A stretch of DNA of 64,000 nt from JAGXQV01 sp964505475. Its GTDB lineage: Bacteria; Pseudomonadota; Gammaproteobacteria; Burkholderiales; Sulfuricellaceae. The DNA lies in NCBI GenBank assembly GCA_964505475.1, contig CAZDIJ010000006.1, positions 1-64,000 of the forward strand. Direction: 5' to 3'. Positions within the stretch are counted from its first letter, which is position 1, and every line of letters begins with the position of its first letter. The translations under genes and the position numbers were made by a program. Shown here piece by piece: positions 7,161 through 15,233 of the stretch. The notes below the pieces were generated by a model. It was not told the origin of the DNA. It searched no databases and worked only from the letters and a program-made list of their open reading frames with translations.

Positions 7161-8480
7161 TTACCGGGGAGTTATCGTCAGCCGCGCTTCCGTGCCGCCC
7201 CCTGGGCGGGGCAGCAGTTCAAGTTTCCAGCCGTTGCTTTCCGCCAACTGGCGGGCAATCGCCAGTCCCAGGCCGCTGCCGCCGGTCGCGGCGTTGCGCG
7301 ACGCCTCCATGCGGTAGAAGGGCTGGAACACGGCCTCGCGCTGGTCAGTTGGAATGCCGGGGCCGGAATCCAGCACGCTGATGCGGGTTTCCCCTTTGTC
7401 CGTTCGCGCGCATTCGATTTCCACCGGTTTCCCGGCGCCGTAACGGACGCCATTGTCGAGCAGATTGGCGAGGATGCGCCGCAATGCCAGGGGCGGGGCT
7501 TCGGCCTCGCACGGCAAGGCGGGGATGAATTCCACTGGCGCGCCGCCTCGCTGCATTTCATGCGCCAGTTCGGCCGCCAGTCGGTTCAAGTCCACGCGCT
7601 GCCTATCTTCGTGCCCCAGCCCCCGGCTCAAGTCGAGAAGCGCGCCGATGAGGCGATTCATCTGTTCCAGGTCGTGCAGCAATTGCTCGATCAACTCCGG
7701 GTCGGAGGTTTCCGGCAGCATTTCTACCGCCAAGCGCATGCGCGCCAGAGGGGTGCGCAAGTCATGGGATACCCCGGCCAGCAAAGTGGTGCGATTGGCC
7801 AGCAGTTCGCGCACCTGGCAGGCCATGAGGTTGAAGTTGCGCGCCAGCGCGGCCAGTTCCTGCGGCCCGGACTCGGGCAGCAATTCCGGGGTTTCCCCCT
7901 TGCCCACGCGCACCGCGGCCAGGGACATCTGCGCCAGCGGCAGCGTGATGCGGCGCGCCAGCACCAGAGCCGTTACCAGCGCCAGCAACGTGCCGCCGCC
8001 CAGCACCAGCAAAAGCACCAGGAAAGGCCGGGTGCCGACTCGTTCCCTGGGGAAGCCGATACGGATAAATTGTCCGGCCACGGCGATTTCCGTCCAGAAC
8101 CAGGGTTCGCTCCAGTCCGGCATCACGACGGGAACGGGCTTGCCGGCACGTTTCGACAGGGCGGCTTCCAGCAACTGCTGATAGGGCGCCGAATGCGCCG
8201 TCTGAAGCAGCGGAGCGTTTGCCGCGAATAGCCACAGACTGTGTTTTTTCGCCAATTCAAGCTCAAAATCCCGGCGTGTTTCAGGCGGCAGCTCCACCCA
8301 GGTTTTTGCGGACAGCACGATCAGTTCCGCCAAATCGTCCGTGGAGCGCTCAGCCAAGGGCATCAGGACAAAATAGGCCACCGTCGCCAGCGTGAAAGCC
8401 TGAAACAGCACGAAGGCCAGCATGACCGTCACGGCGCTCCGTCCGAACAGGGAGGCGGGGCGGCGCAAGGCCAGATTCAC
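7161..8480 (-). CDS. EnvZ-like sensor histidine kinase
   Basis: A 439-residue inner-membrane kinase. There are membrane helices at about 14-40 and 153-176 with a periplasmic sensor region of about 110 residues between them. A HAMP linker (176-228), a HisKA box with phospho-acceptor His239 (GVSHDLRTPLARMRL) and an ATPase domain with N, G1 (DSGPGIP) and G2 (GGSGLGLAI) boxes follow. The GTG start at 8480 forms a GTGA overlap with the response regulator stop and has a G-rich ribosome site, so the two are translationally coupled. The architecture matches EnvZ. The signal is unknown. Confidence 0.9.
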   Translation of the reverse strand: MNLALRRPASLFGRSAVTVMLAFVLFQAFTLATVAYFVLMPLAERSTDDLAELIVLSAKTWVELPPETRRDFELELAKKHSLWLFAANAPLLQTAHSAPYQQLLEAALSKRAGKPVPVVMPDWSEPWFWTEIAVAGQFIRIGFPRERVGTRPFLVLLLVLGGGTLLALVTALVLARRITLPLAQMSLAAVRVGKGETPELLPESGPQELAALARNFNLMACQVRELLANRTTLLAGVSHDLRTPLARMRLAVEMLPETSDPELIEQLLHDLEQMNRLIGALLDLSRGLGHEDRQRVDLNRLAAELAHEMQRGGAPVEFIPALPCEAEAPPLALRRILANLLDNGVRYGAGKPVEIECARTDKGETRISVLDSGPGIPTDQREAVFQPFYRMEASRNAATGGSGLGLAIARQLAESNGWKLELLPRPGGGTEARLTITPR

Positions 8481-9190
8481 TTCCCCCCCTCGGGCGAAAA
8501 CAGATAGCCTTCGCCCCATACCGTGCGGATATAAGCCGGCGCGGCAGGGTCGAGTTCGATCTTGCGCCGCAGGCGGGTGACGCGGACGTCGATGCTGCGG
8601 TCGAACGGGTCTCGTTCGTACCCCTTGATGAGCGCCATCAGGGTGTCGCGGTTCAGCACGCGATTGGGGTGTTCGGCGAAGGCGTGCAGCAAGTTGAATT
8701 CCGCGTTGGTGAGCGGGACTTCCTGGTTTTCGCGCAACAGGCGGCGGGTGTTCATATCCAGCCGGAATGGCCCGAAGCAAGCCGTTCCGGGGGGCGCGGA
8801 GGCCGGCTCGGCCGGGTCGCCGCCGCCGCGGCGCAGCACCGCCCGTATCCGCGCCAGAAGTTCGCGCGGATTGAAGGGCTTGGACAGATAATCGTCCGCC
8901 CCCACTTCCAGACCGATGATCCGGTCAATGTCCTCGCCCCGCGCGGAAAGCATGATGATCGGCATTTTATTGCCGCGAGCGCGCACCTTGCGCGCCAGCG
9001 TCAGGCCGTCCTCGCCGGGCAACATCAGGTCGAGTAGCAGCAAATCCGCGCCCTTTTCCTCAAGATGCCGCGTCATTTCCATGCCGTCCGCCACCCCGGC
9101 GACCGCGAAGCCATTGCCCGTCAAATACTGTTTCAGCAGCCCGAGCAGGTCGGGATCGTCGTCCACCACCAGAATGCGTGTCTTCTCCAT
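8477..9190 (-). CDS. OmpR-family response regulator
   Basis: A 237-residue protein with a receiver domain (phospho-acceptor Asp54 in LLLDLMLPGEDG, conserved Lys in LSKPFNPRELLARI) and a winged-helix Trans_reg_C domain ending in RTVWGEGYLFSPE. The receiver closely resembles OmpR. It is followed by its kinase with a four-base overlap. A palindrome at 9243-9257, in the region divergent from the two small exported proteins, is a candidate binding site, so those genes may be its targets. Confidence 0.92.
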   Translation of the reverse strand: MEKTRILVVDDDPDLLGLLKQYLTGNGFAVAGVADGMEMTRHLEEKGADLLLLDLMLPGEDGLTLARKVRARGNKMPIIMLSARGEDIDRIIGLEVGADDYLSKPFNPRELLARIRAVLRRGGGDPAEPASAPPGTACFGPFRLDMNTRRLLRENQEVPLTNAEFNLLHAFAEHPNRVLNRDTLMALIKGYERDPFDRSIDVRVTRLRRKIELDPAAPAYIRTVWGEGYLFSPEGGK

Positions 9191-9242
9191 GTTTTTACTA
9201 TACAGGATGGCGCATTCCCCAGTCATGGGCGCGAGGCAGCCG

Positions 9243-9257
9243 GTTACACACTGTAAC
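9243..9257. promoter_or_regulatory. Possible operator, GTTACA-N3-TGTAAC palindrome
   Basis: A perfect 6+3+6 palindrome lies 53 bases upstream of the response regulator start and about 100 bases upstream of the Gly-rich gene at 9357. GTTACA/GTAACA words occur in OmpR-family binding sites such as RstA and OmpR boxes. Use by this regulator is an inference. Confidence 0.45.
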
Positions 9258-9356
9258 AATTCGGCGCGACATGGAAATCGTTGGGCAACACCTCGCCGCC
9301 ATCATGGCGTCGTCGGGATCATTGCCTGACTAAATCAACCCATTCAGGAGCAAACG

Positions 9357-9656
9357 ATGAATAGCAAAAAAATTCTTATTGACGCAATGCTGGCTTTGGG
9401 TCTTGCCGCCGCCGGGACGGCGTATGCGCAACAAACACCGCAGATGACCCCGCAGGAGCGGGATGCCTACCGTACCCAGAGGCAAGCCGAAATGGGCGGC
9501 ATGACGCCGGAACAGCGCAGCGAAATGCAGGCGTCACGCGGCCAGGGCGGCGCGCAGGGGCAAGGGCAGGGCACGATGGCGCGCGATGGTTCCGGCTCCG
9601 GCGGACGCTATGGGAACGGCGGCGGACAAGGAGGGGGAAGAGGGCGGGGGCGCTGA
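9357..9656 (+). CDS. Small exported Gly/Gln-rich protein
   Basis: A 99-residue protein with a clear signal peptide (residues 1-24, cleavage after AYA). The mature part has MTPQERDAYRTQRQAEMGGM and MTPEQRSEMQ repeats resembling Spy/CpxP-like LTxxQ segments. A low-complexity Gly-Gln-Arg tail follows. No enzymatic motif is present. It is divergent from the OmpR/EnvZ-like pair and 36 bases upstream of a second protein of the same design. A periplasmic stress or metal-related role is possible but unproven. Confidence 0.6.
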   Translation: MNSKKILIDAMLALGLAAAGTAYAQQTPQMTPQERDAYRTQRQAEMGGMTPEQRSEMQASRGQGGAQGQGQGTMARDGSGSGGRYGNGGGQGGGRGRGR

Positions 9657-9692
9657 TTCCGCGAAGCGGAACCCCATCCCGGAAAAAACGCC

Positions 9693-10037
9693 ATGAACCT
9701 AGCCAGGATTGCTTTGCTTGTTTGTGCCTTGGCGTTGTTTGCCGCCGTGGCAGACTCCGCGCAGGGCGCCGCGATGCCCGGCCGGGAGCGCCTGCAATCC
9801 ATGAGCCAAGAAGAACTCGCGGGATACCGCGAGCAGATTCAAAGCCGCGTCGAAGGACTGGGCGCGGCGGAGCGGCGCCTGATGCGCGACGCCGGCATCG
9901 ACGGGCGCAATCAAGTGGACAGCCGGAGTGATGGCGGAGGCTACGGTCAGGGTTATGGTTCGCGCAACGGCCAGGGCGCAGGCCAGGATAACGGGCGCGG
10001 CGGCGGCCACGGCAGGGGTGGCGGGCGCCACCGCTAA
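9693..10037 (+). CDS. Small exported Gly-rich protein, partner of the preceding gene
   Basis: A 114-residue protein with a signal peptide (about residues 1-26). It has a charged helical segment (SMSQEELAGYREQIQSRVEGL, AAERRLMRDAGIDGR) and a tail rich in Gly, Arg, Gln and His. The design matches the preceding gene, suggesting an old duplication. The two are closely spaced and probably form one operon facing the OmpR/EnvZ-like genes. Function unknown. Confidence 0.6.
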   Translation: MNLARIALLVCALALFAAVADSAQGAAMPGRERLQSMSQEELAGYREQIQSRVEGLGAAERRLMRDAGIDGRNQVDSRSDGGGYGQGYGSRNGQGAGQDNGRGGGHGRGGGRHR

Positions 10038-10083
10038 AACGCCGCGCCTTGGCGGGCATCCCGAAAATTGAGCGGGGGGCGTT

Positions 10084-10140
10084 GTAGCCGCGCGCGCTGA
10101 GCGCGGCTGTGACAAGTCGCTGTCAGCGCCAGCGGACTAC
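10084..10140. repeat. Palindromic repeat, family B, copy 1
   Basis: The element begins GTAGCCGCGCGCGCTGAGCG and ends CAGCGCCAGCGGACTAC. Its two ends are inverted repeats, and the interior carries the GCGCTGAGCGC palindrome. Copies occur at 43412-43486 and, in reverse orientation, at 46293-46363. It lies between the Gly-rich pair and the cytochrome c' gene and may act as a terminator hairpin. Confidence 0.8.
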
Positions 10141-10191
10141 AGACCCGGCCGGATACCGGTTTTAATCGCTCGCCAATAAGGATCAGATGAT

Positions 10192-10632
10192 ATGAAAAAC
10201 CCCCGCAACATCCTCATCAAGTTCGTCTCCCCGGTTTGCCTGGCGCTCGCCGCAACCAGCGCGCAAGCAGGCGAGCCGCTCGCTCTGCAAAAGATCATGA
10301 AAGACCTGGGCGGCAACATGCAGCTCGTCGCCGACGGCATTTCCCGCGAGGATTGGGCGTTGGTGGAAAAAACCGCACGTTTCATCGCCAGCCATCCGCA
10401 ACCCCCGGCTGCGGAAAAAATACGCATCATGAGCTTCATGGGCGCCGACATGGGCAAGTTCAAGGCCTACGACGGCGAAACCCATGATGCCGCGGAAACC
10501 ATGGGCAAGGCCGCTGCGAAAAGAGATGGCAGGGGCGTCATCAATGCCTTCCAGAAAATCCAGACCGCCTGCTTCAATTGCCACAGCGAATTCCGCAAGC
10601 CCTTTGCCGAATATTTTTACCCGCCGCGTTGA
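10192..10632 (+). CDS. Cytochrome c', class II c-type cytochrome
   Basis: A 146-residue periplasmic haem protein. It has a signal peptide at residues 1-26 and a single haem site close to the C-terminus (C127-x2-C130-H131, within CFNCHSEFRKPF). A C-terminal haem motif in a four-helix protein is the mark of the class II cytochrome c'/c-556 family, which binds NO or serves in electron transfer. It is followed 17 bases later by a TetR-like ligand-domain protein, probably in the same transcript. Confidence 0.85.
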   Translation: MKNPRNILIKFVSPVCLALAATSAQAGEPLALQKIMKDLGGNMQLVADGISREDWALVEKTARFIASHPQPPAAEKIRIMSFMGADMGKFKAYDGETHDAAETMGKAAAKRDGRGVINAFQKIQTACFNCHSEFRKPFAEYFYPPR

Positions 10633-10649
10633 TTAATCGAGGAGACCGA

Positions 10650-11240
10650 ATGATGACTATTGGCGACCCGCGCGACTTTGCGCATGCTTATTTGGAGCAA
10701 TGGCTGGAAACCTCGCGCCTATATTTGTTCGCCGATCAGGAAACGCCCGCCGATGCGCCGGAGAAAGAGTTTCCCGTGTCTGAGCCGGGCAGCAGCGGCG
10801 CTCGGGAACGTTTTATTTCGCGGGTGCGCGGAAAGCTGTTGCGCCTCTTGCGGCGCACCGGACAGTACGATGGAAACCCGCTGCTGGAACTGGAGCACGC
10901 CTTCTATTTCCAGGTTTCATTCATTTCGCGGCACCCCGATGTTCCCAGGCGCTTGCTGGGATGGCTATCGCAAGGCGGCGATAACCGCCTGCGCCGGCGC
11001 ATCCAAATGGTCATCGCGCACTACGAATCGCGCCTGTGCCGGATGATAGAGCGGGCAAGGCGCCAGGGTCTCATCCGGGACGACATCGAACCGCAGACCG
11101 CGGCGAGCCTTTTCGTCGGCATGATCCAGCGTCTGGCGCTCGGAATGAACGCCGATCCGCGCCGGCGGGAATTGTTGCTGCATGAGGCGGTCGGGGTGTT
11201 TGCCCTGTATCGTGCGGGGCTGGTCTTTCCGTCGAAATGA
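10650..11240 (+). CDS. TetR-like ligand-binding domain protein lacking the DNA-binding domain
   Basis: A 196-residue protein. From about residue 70 it aligns well with the C-terminal domain of the TetR regulator encoded next door: LEHAFYFQVSFISRHPDVPR against LEKMFHAHIGFIAKHPAIPR, and AASLFVGMIQRLAL against AATLFIGMIQGLVL. The first 60 residues contain no helix-turn-helix. The ATG at 10650 has a GGAG ribosome site, so this is not a missed upstream start. It may sense the same ligand, or form heterodimers that titrate the full regulator. Both roles are inferences. Confidence 0.75.
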   Translation: MMTIGDPRDFAHAYLEQWLETSRLYLFADQETPADAPEKEFPVSEPGSSGARERFISRVRGKLLRLLRRTGQYDGNPLLELEHAFYFQVSFISRHPDVPRRLLGWLSQGGDNRLRRRIQMVIAHYESRLCRMIERARRQGLIRDDIEPQTAASLFVGMIQRLALGMNADPRRRELLLHEAVGVFALYRAGLVFPSK

Positions 11241-11294
11241 CATTGGTTGCGGTTTGGAGTGCCGGGCGAACGGCGCGGGTATTCATGTTTTCTC

Positions 11295-11322
11295 TTGACA
11301 CCCGTTACGCTTGTTGTAAGAT
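11295..11322 (+). promoter_or_regulatory. Sigma-70 promoter of the tetR-exporter operon
   Basis: A perfect -35 (TTGACA, 11295-11300), a 16-base spacer and a -10 (TAAGAT, 11317-11322). Transcription would start near 11329, about 25 bases upstream of the tetR start codon. The -10 overlaps the palindromic operator. Confidence 0.8.
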
Positions 11323-11341
11323 AGTGACCAATAACTATCTT
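11318..11341. promoter_or_regulatory. TetR-type operator
   Basis: A perfect inverted repeat AAGATAGT-N8-ACTATCTT overlaps the -10 box and the predicted transcription start. The size, symmetry and position fit a self-repressed TetR-family operator controlling tetR and the exporter genes downstream. Confidence 0.75.
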
Positions 11342-11353
11342 AATGGGGTGTTC

Positions 11354-11986
11354 ATGGAACAGGAGTCCGTGGCGGCGAAGCGCCGCCTCAGCGCTGGAGA
11401 GCGGCAAGACGAAATTGTCCGGGTGGCGATCGACCTGGCGGCGGATCGCGGCGTGGACGCAGTGACGACGCAGGATATGGCGGATGCCATGGGGTTGACC
11501 CAGGGGGCGATTTTCCGGCACTTTCCCACCAAGGACGATATCTGGGTGGCGGTGATCGGTTGGGTGCGCGCCCAGCTCATGGCGCGGGTGGAAAAGGCCG
11601 CCAGCCGGGGCGATCACCCGCTCGATTCGCTGGAAAAGATGTTTCATGCCCATATCGGCTTCATCGCCAAGCATCCGGCGATTCCCCGCCTGATCTTCTC
11701 GGACGAATTGCGCAACAAAAATCCGCACCTGAAACAACTGGTGCAGGAAATCCTCACCGGCTACGAGGCGAAAATCGCCGCCTTGCTGCACGCCGCCAAG
11801 GAGCAGGGGCTGGCGCGCGCCGATCTCGACGAGCAAAGCGCGGCGACCCTGTTCATCGGCATGATCCAGGGGCTGGTGCTGCAATCGTCGATCTTTTCCG
11901 GCAAGCGTTCCCTCACCGGGCAGGCGAAGAAGGTTTTCCCGGTGTATATGAATGCCGTGTGGCGCACCGATTGGTCGTTGATCTGA
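11354..11986 (+). CDS. TetR/AcrR family transcriptional repressor
   Basis: A 210-residue regulator. The N-terminal helix-turn-helix is intact (VTTQDMADAMGLTQGAIFRHFPTK at about residues 36-60, here as the family motif). It is followed by a helical ligand-binding domain. A strong promoter and a perfect palindrome directly upstream indicate autorepression. Sixteen bases downstream begins a tripartite-type exporter operon, so the likely job is ligand-induced derepression of export. The inducer is unknown. Confidence 0.9.
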   Translation: MEQESVAAKRRLSAGERQDEIVRVAIDLAADRGVDAVTTQDMADAMGLTQGAIFRHFPTKDDIWVAVIGWVRAQLMARVEKAASRGDHPLDSLEKMFHAHIGFIAKHPAIPRLIFSDELRNKNPHLKQLVQEILTGYEAKIAALLHAAKEQGLARADLDEQSAATLFIGMIQGLVLQSSIFSGKRSLTGQAKKVFPVYMNAVWRTDWSLI

Positions 11987-12002
11987 GTTTTCCGGGAAAA
12001 GC

Positions 12003-13166
12003 ATGATGACGAATTCACTCAAGCGTTACCTGATTCCGGCAGGCGCCGCCGTGGCGCTGCTGGGGTTTGCCTGGTTCGTGGCGCAGCACGGGCCGCTGGC
12101 GCCGCAGGAGGTCGGGGTGGCCAGCGCCGCGCGCGGCTCCCTGGCGCCTTCGGTATTCGGCATCGCCACGGTGGAGGCGCGCCATGCCTACGCCATCGGC
12201 CCGACCCAGGCGGGGCGGGTGCGCCGGGTAAACGTGGATCAGGGCGACCGGGTGAGCGCCGGGCAGGTGCTGGGCGAAATCGACCCGGTCGATCTCGATG
12301 AGCGCCTCGAAGGCGCGGCGCTGGCCGAACAGCGCGCCGGGCAAGGCATCCTGATCGCCGAAACCCAGTTGCGCGAAGCGGAAAGCCGCCACCGCTTGGC
12401 GGCGGCGAATGCCGAGCGCTATCGCGGACTGGCGGCCAGGGGCTTCGTCAGCCAGGAGGCGGTGGAGGTGCGGCGCAACGAGGCCGAGGTCACCCATGCC
12501 GCGGTGGCGGGCGCCGCCGCGGCATTGCAGGCGGCGCGCCAGGATGCCGCGCGCAGCGGCGCGGATCGCGCCGGGCTGCTGCGCCAGCGCGCCAATTTGC
12601 GCCTGGCGAGTCCGAGCGACGGGCTGGTGGTGGCGCGCGAAGCCGAGCCGGGTTCGGTCGTGGTGGCCGGCCAGGCGGTGCTGCGTCTGGTCGATCCGGC
12701 CAGCCTGTGGCTCAAGACGCGCATCGACCAGGCGCAGGCGCGGGGCATCGCCCCCGGCCAGCCCGCCGAAATCGTGCTGCGCTCGCGCCAGAAAGACAAA
12801 CTCGCCGGCCACGTCGCCCGCATCGAAGCGCAAAGCGACAGCGTCACCGAGGAAAAGCTGGTAAGCATCCGCTTCGACCGCCTGCCGGAAGGGCTGACGC
12901 TCGGCGAACTGGCGGAAGTCACCATCCTGCTGCCGCCCGTCGCCGATGTCCTGATCCTGCCCGCCGCGGCGGTCAAGCGGGTCGGCGGGCAGACCGGGGT
13001 GTGGCGGCGCGTGGACGGCAAGGCGCGCTTCCATCCCCTGGAAACCGGCACCCAGACCCAGGATGGCAAGGTGCAGGTGATTTCCGGGCTGGCCGCCGGC
13101 GACGAGGTGATCGTCCACAGCCCGGTGGAGCTACGGGAAGGCGCCAAGGTCGCCGTCAAATCATGA
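12003..13166 (+). CDS. HlyD/MacA-type membrane fusion protein (DevB-like)
   Basis: A 387-residue periplasmic adaptor anchored by one N-terminal helix (about residues 8-25). A barrel-sandwich lipoyl half (RRVNVDQGDRVSAGQVLGEI), an alpha-helical hairpin (about 100-180) and beta-barrel segments follow. It links an inner-membrane ABC transporter to an outer-membrane channel. The permease and ATPase follow immediately; no TolC-type gene is present. The start could be either of two adjacent ATG codons at 12003 and 12006. Confidence 0.9.
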   Translation: MMTNSLKRYLIPAGAAVALLGFAWFVAQHGPLAPQEVGVASAARGSLAPSVFGIATVEARHAYAIGPTQAGRVRRVNVDQGDRVSAGQVLGEIDPVDLDERLEGAALAEQRAGQGILIAETQLREAESRHRLAAANAERYRGLAARGFVSQEAVEVRRNEAEVTHAAVAGAAAALQAARQDAARSGADRAGLLRQRANLRLASPSDGLVVAREAEPGSVVVAGQAVLRLVDPASLWLKTRIDQAQARGIAPGQPAEIVLRSRQKDKLAGHVARIEAQSDSVTEEKLVSIRFDRLPEGLTLGELAEVTILLPPVADVLILPAAAVKRVGGQTGVWRRVDGKARFHPLETGTQTQDGKVQVISGLAAGDEVIVHSPVELREGAKVAVKS

Positions 13167-13182
13167 AGCGGAGAAAAGCATT

Positions 13183-13271
13183 CGACCGCGGGGGGCGCGG
13201 GGAGAATTCAGGTTTTGAGCCTATTTCAGCAGTATCCGTATCCGATCTTTCCCCGTGCTCCCCGTGGTCGA
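13183..13271. repeat. Inverted repeat, family A, copy 3
   Basis: The left arm (13183-13206, CGACCGCGGGGGGCGCGGGG) pairs with the right arm (13248-13271, TTTCCCCGTGCTCCCCGTGG). The element lies inside an operon, between the membrane fusion protein and permease genes, and ends 15 bases before the permease start. Confidence 0.7.
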
Positions 13272-13286
13272 AAAAGCCCTTCCGAA

Positions 13287-14483
13287 ATGATTAATCTCGC
13301 CTACCGCGATATTTCCCACGGCCTCGGCCGCTATCTGCTGACCGGCCTCGGGCTAGGGCTGCTGATCGGCGTGACCCTGACCATGGCCGGGGTCTACCGC
13401 GGCATGGTGGACGACGCTCACGCTCTGATCGACGCCAGCGGCGCCGACATCTGGGTGGTGCAGCAGCATACCCTGGGACCCTATGCCGAACCCTCCACCC
13501 TGCACGACGACGCCTGGCGCGCCATCGCCGGGCTGCCTGGGGTGGCCGGGGTGGGCAGCGTCACCTACCTTACCATGCAGGCGCGGCGCGGCGGCGGCGA
13601 CGTGCGCGTGATGATCGCCGGCTTCGAGCCGGGGCGTCTGGGCGAGCCGCGCCATCTGGTGGCCGGCCGGCCGGTGAGCCGTTCCCATTACGAAGCGGTG
13701 GCCGATGTCAAAAGCGGCTTCCAACTCGGCGAAGTCATCCGCATCCGCCGCCACGACTACACCGTGGTCGGTCTGACCCGGCGGATGGTGTCGTCGGGCG
13801 GCGACCCGATGGTGTTCATTCCGCTCAAGGATGCCCAGGAGGCGCAATTCCTCAAGGACAACCCGGCCATCGTCAACGACCGCAACCGCCTCGCCGCCAA
13901 TCCGCAGTTCAACCGCCCCGGCGTGCCGGGGCTGCTCGATGCGCTCCAGGCCGACCGCTCCGCCAACCGCAATGTCAACGCCGTGCTGGTGCGGGTTGCA
14001 CCGGGCAGCGATCCGCGCCGGGTGGCGGACGAAATCATGCGCTGGAAACGCCTCACCGCCTACACCCGCGCCGATATGGAACAGATACTGGTGGCCAAGC
14101 TGATCGCCACATCGGCCAAGCAGATCGGCCTGTTCTTGGTGATCCTGGCGGTAGTCAGCGCGGCCATCGTGGCGCTCATCATCTACACCATGACCTTGGG
14201 CAAGATCAAGGAAATCGCCGTGCTCAAGCTGATCGGCACCAGAAACCGGGTGGTCGGCGGGATGATCCTGCAACAGGCGCTGGGGCTGGGCATCATCGGC
14301 TTCGCCGTCGGCAAGCTGGCCGCCACCGCCTGGGCGCCGGCCTTCCCGAAATACGTGCTGCTGCTGCCGGAAGACGCCATCCGCGCCTTCGCCATCACCA
14401 TGGTGATTTGCACCCTCGCCAGCCTGCTCGGCATCCGTGCGGCGATGAAGGTGTCGCCGGCCTCGGCGATCGGGGGCGGCTGA
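13287..14483 (+). CDS. ABC transporter permease, FtsX/MacB-like (DevC-like)
   Basis: A 398-residue inner-membrane protein. It has one N-terminal membrane helix (about 18-38, GLGLGLLIGVTLTMAGVYRG), a large periplasmic domain, and three C-terminal helices ending in an FtsX module (KEIAVLKLIGTRNRVVGGMI is typical). This topology marks MacB/LolC/DevC-type mechanotransmission exporters. It overlaps the ATPase gene start by one base. With its partners it probably exports a lipid, peptide or small toxic compound. Confidence 0.9.
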   Translation: MINLAYRDISHGLGRYLLTGLGLGLLIGVTLTMAGVYRGMVDDAHALIDASGADIWVVQQHTLGPYAEPSTLHDDAWRAIAGLPGVAGVGSVTYLTMQARRGGGDVRVMIAGFEPGRLGEPRHLVAGRPVSRSHYEAVADVKSGFQLGEVIRIRRHDYTVVGLTRRMVSSGGDPMVFIPLKDAQEAQFLKDNPAIVNDRNRLAANPQFNRPGVPGLLDALQADRSANRNVNAVLVRVAPGSDPRRVADEIMRWKRLTAYTRADMEQILVAKLIATSAKQIGLFLVILAVVSAAIVALIIYTMTLGKIKEIAVLKLIGTRNRVVGGMILQQALGLGIIGFAVGKLAATAWAPAFPKYVLLLPEDAIRAFAITMVICTLASLLGIRAAMKVSPASAIGGG

Positions 14484-15208
14484 TGGCCGATTACACTCAA
14501 GAGCCGGCAATCAGGCTGGAAGGGCTGGTCAAGCGTTACGGCAGCGGCGCCGCCGCGGTCGATGCGCTGAAGGGGGTGGACATGGAAGTCTGGCCCGGCG
14601 AGGTGGTGGGGCTGCTCGGCCCCAGCGGCTCGGGCAAGACCACCCTGCTGCAATGCCTGGGCGCGGTGATCGACCCGACGGCGGGGCGCATCAGCCTGGG
14701 CGGGAAAACGACCTTCGACGGCGAGTGGAAAATCCGCGACCTGCGCGAACTGCGCCGCGACAGCATCGGCTTCATGTTCCAGGCGCCCTATTTGATCCCT
14801 TTCCTCGATGTCACCGACAACATCGCGTTGCTGCCGATGCTGGCGGGCAAACCCAACGGCGAGGCACGCAAGCGGGCGCGCGAACTGCTGGCGGCGCTGG
14901 ACATGACGCATCGCGCCGAAGCCAAGGTATCCCAGCTCTCCGGCGGCGAGGCGCAGCGCGTTTCCATCGCCCGCGCGCTCGCCAACAACCCGCCCATCAT
15001 CCTCGCCGACGAGCCCACCGCGCCGCTCGACAGCGCCCGTTCGCTAGCGGTGGTGCGCCTGCTCAACCGGCTCGCCGAACAGTACCGCACCGCGATCATC
15101 GTGGTGACCCACGACGACACCATCACCCCCACCTTCAAGCGCATCTACCATATCCGCGAGGGACGGGCGCACGAGGAACGGGGCGAGGGAAGAGCGATAC
15201 CAGAGTAA
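14483..15208 (+). CDS. ABC transporter ATP-binding protein (DevA/MacB-like)
   Basis: A 241-residue ATPase with Walker A GPSGSGKTT, Q-loop FMFQAPYLIPF, signature LSGGEAQRVSIARA, Walker B IILADEPTAPLD and switch His in VVTHDD. It belongs to the MacB/LolD subfamily that pairs with FtsX-like permeases. Its start codon shares a base with the permease stop (TGATG), so the two are translationally coupled. The usual D-loop Ser-Ala-Leu-Asp reads APLD here, a mild variation. Confidence 0.93.
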   Translation: MADYTQEPAIRLEGLVKRYGSGAAAVDALKGVDMEVWPGEVVGLLGPSGSGKTTLLQCLGAVIDPTAGRISLGGKTTFDGEWKIRDLRELRRDSIGFMFQAPYLIPFLDVTDNIALLPMLAGKPNGEARKRARELLAALDMTHRAEAKVSQLSGGEAQRVSIARALANNPPIILADEPTAPLDSARSLAVVRLLNRLAEQYRTAIIVVTHDDTITPTFKRIYHIREGRAHEERGEGRAIPE

Positions 15209-15233
15209 CGACAGCGAAAAGGAGCAAGGAAAA

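Noticed and set aside
10650..11240. Annotation as an ordinary TetR-family transcriptional regulator
   Set aside because: Only the ligand-binding half aligns; no helix-turn-helix is present in the N-terminal region and no in-frame upstream start would supply one.
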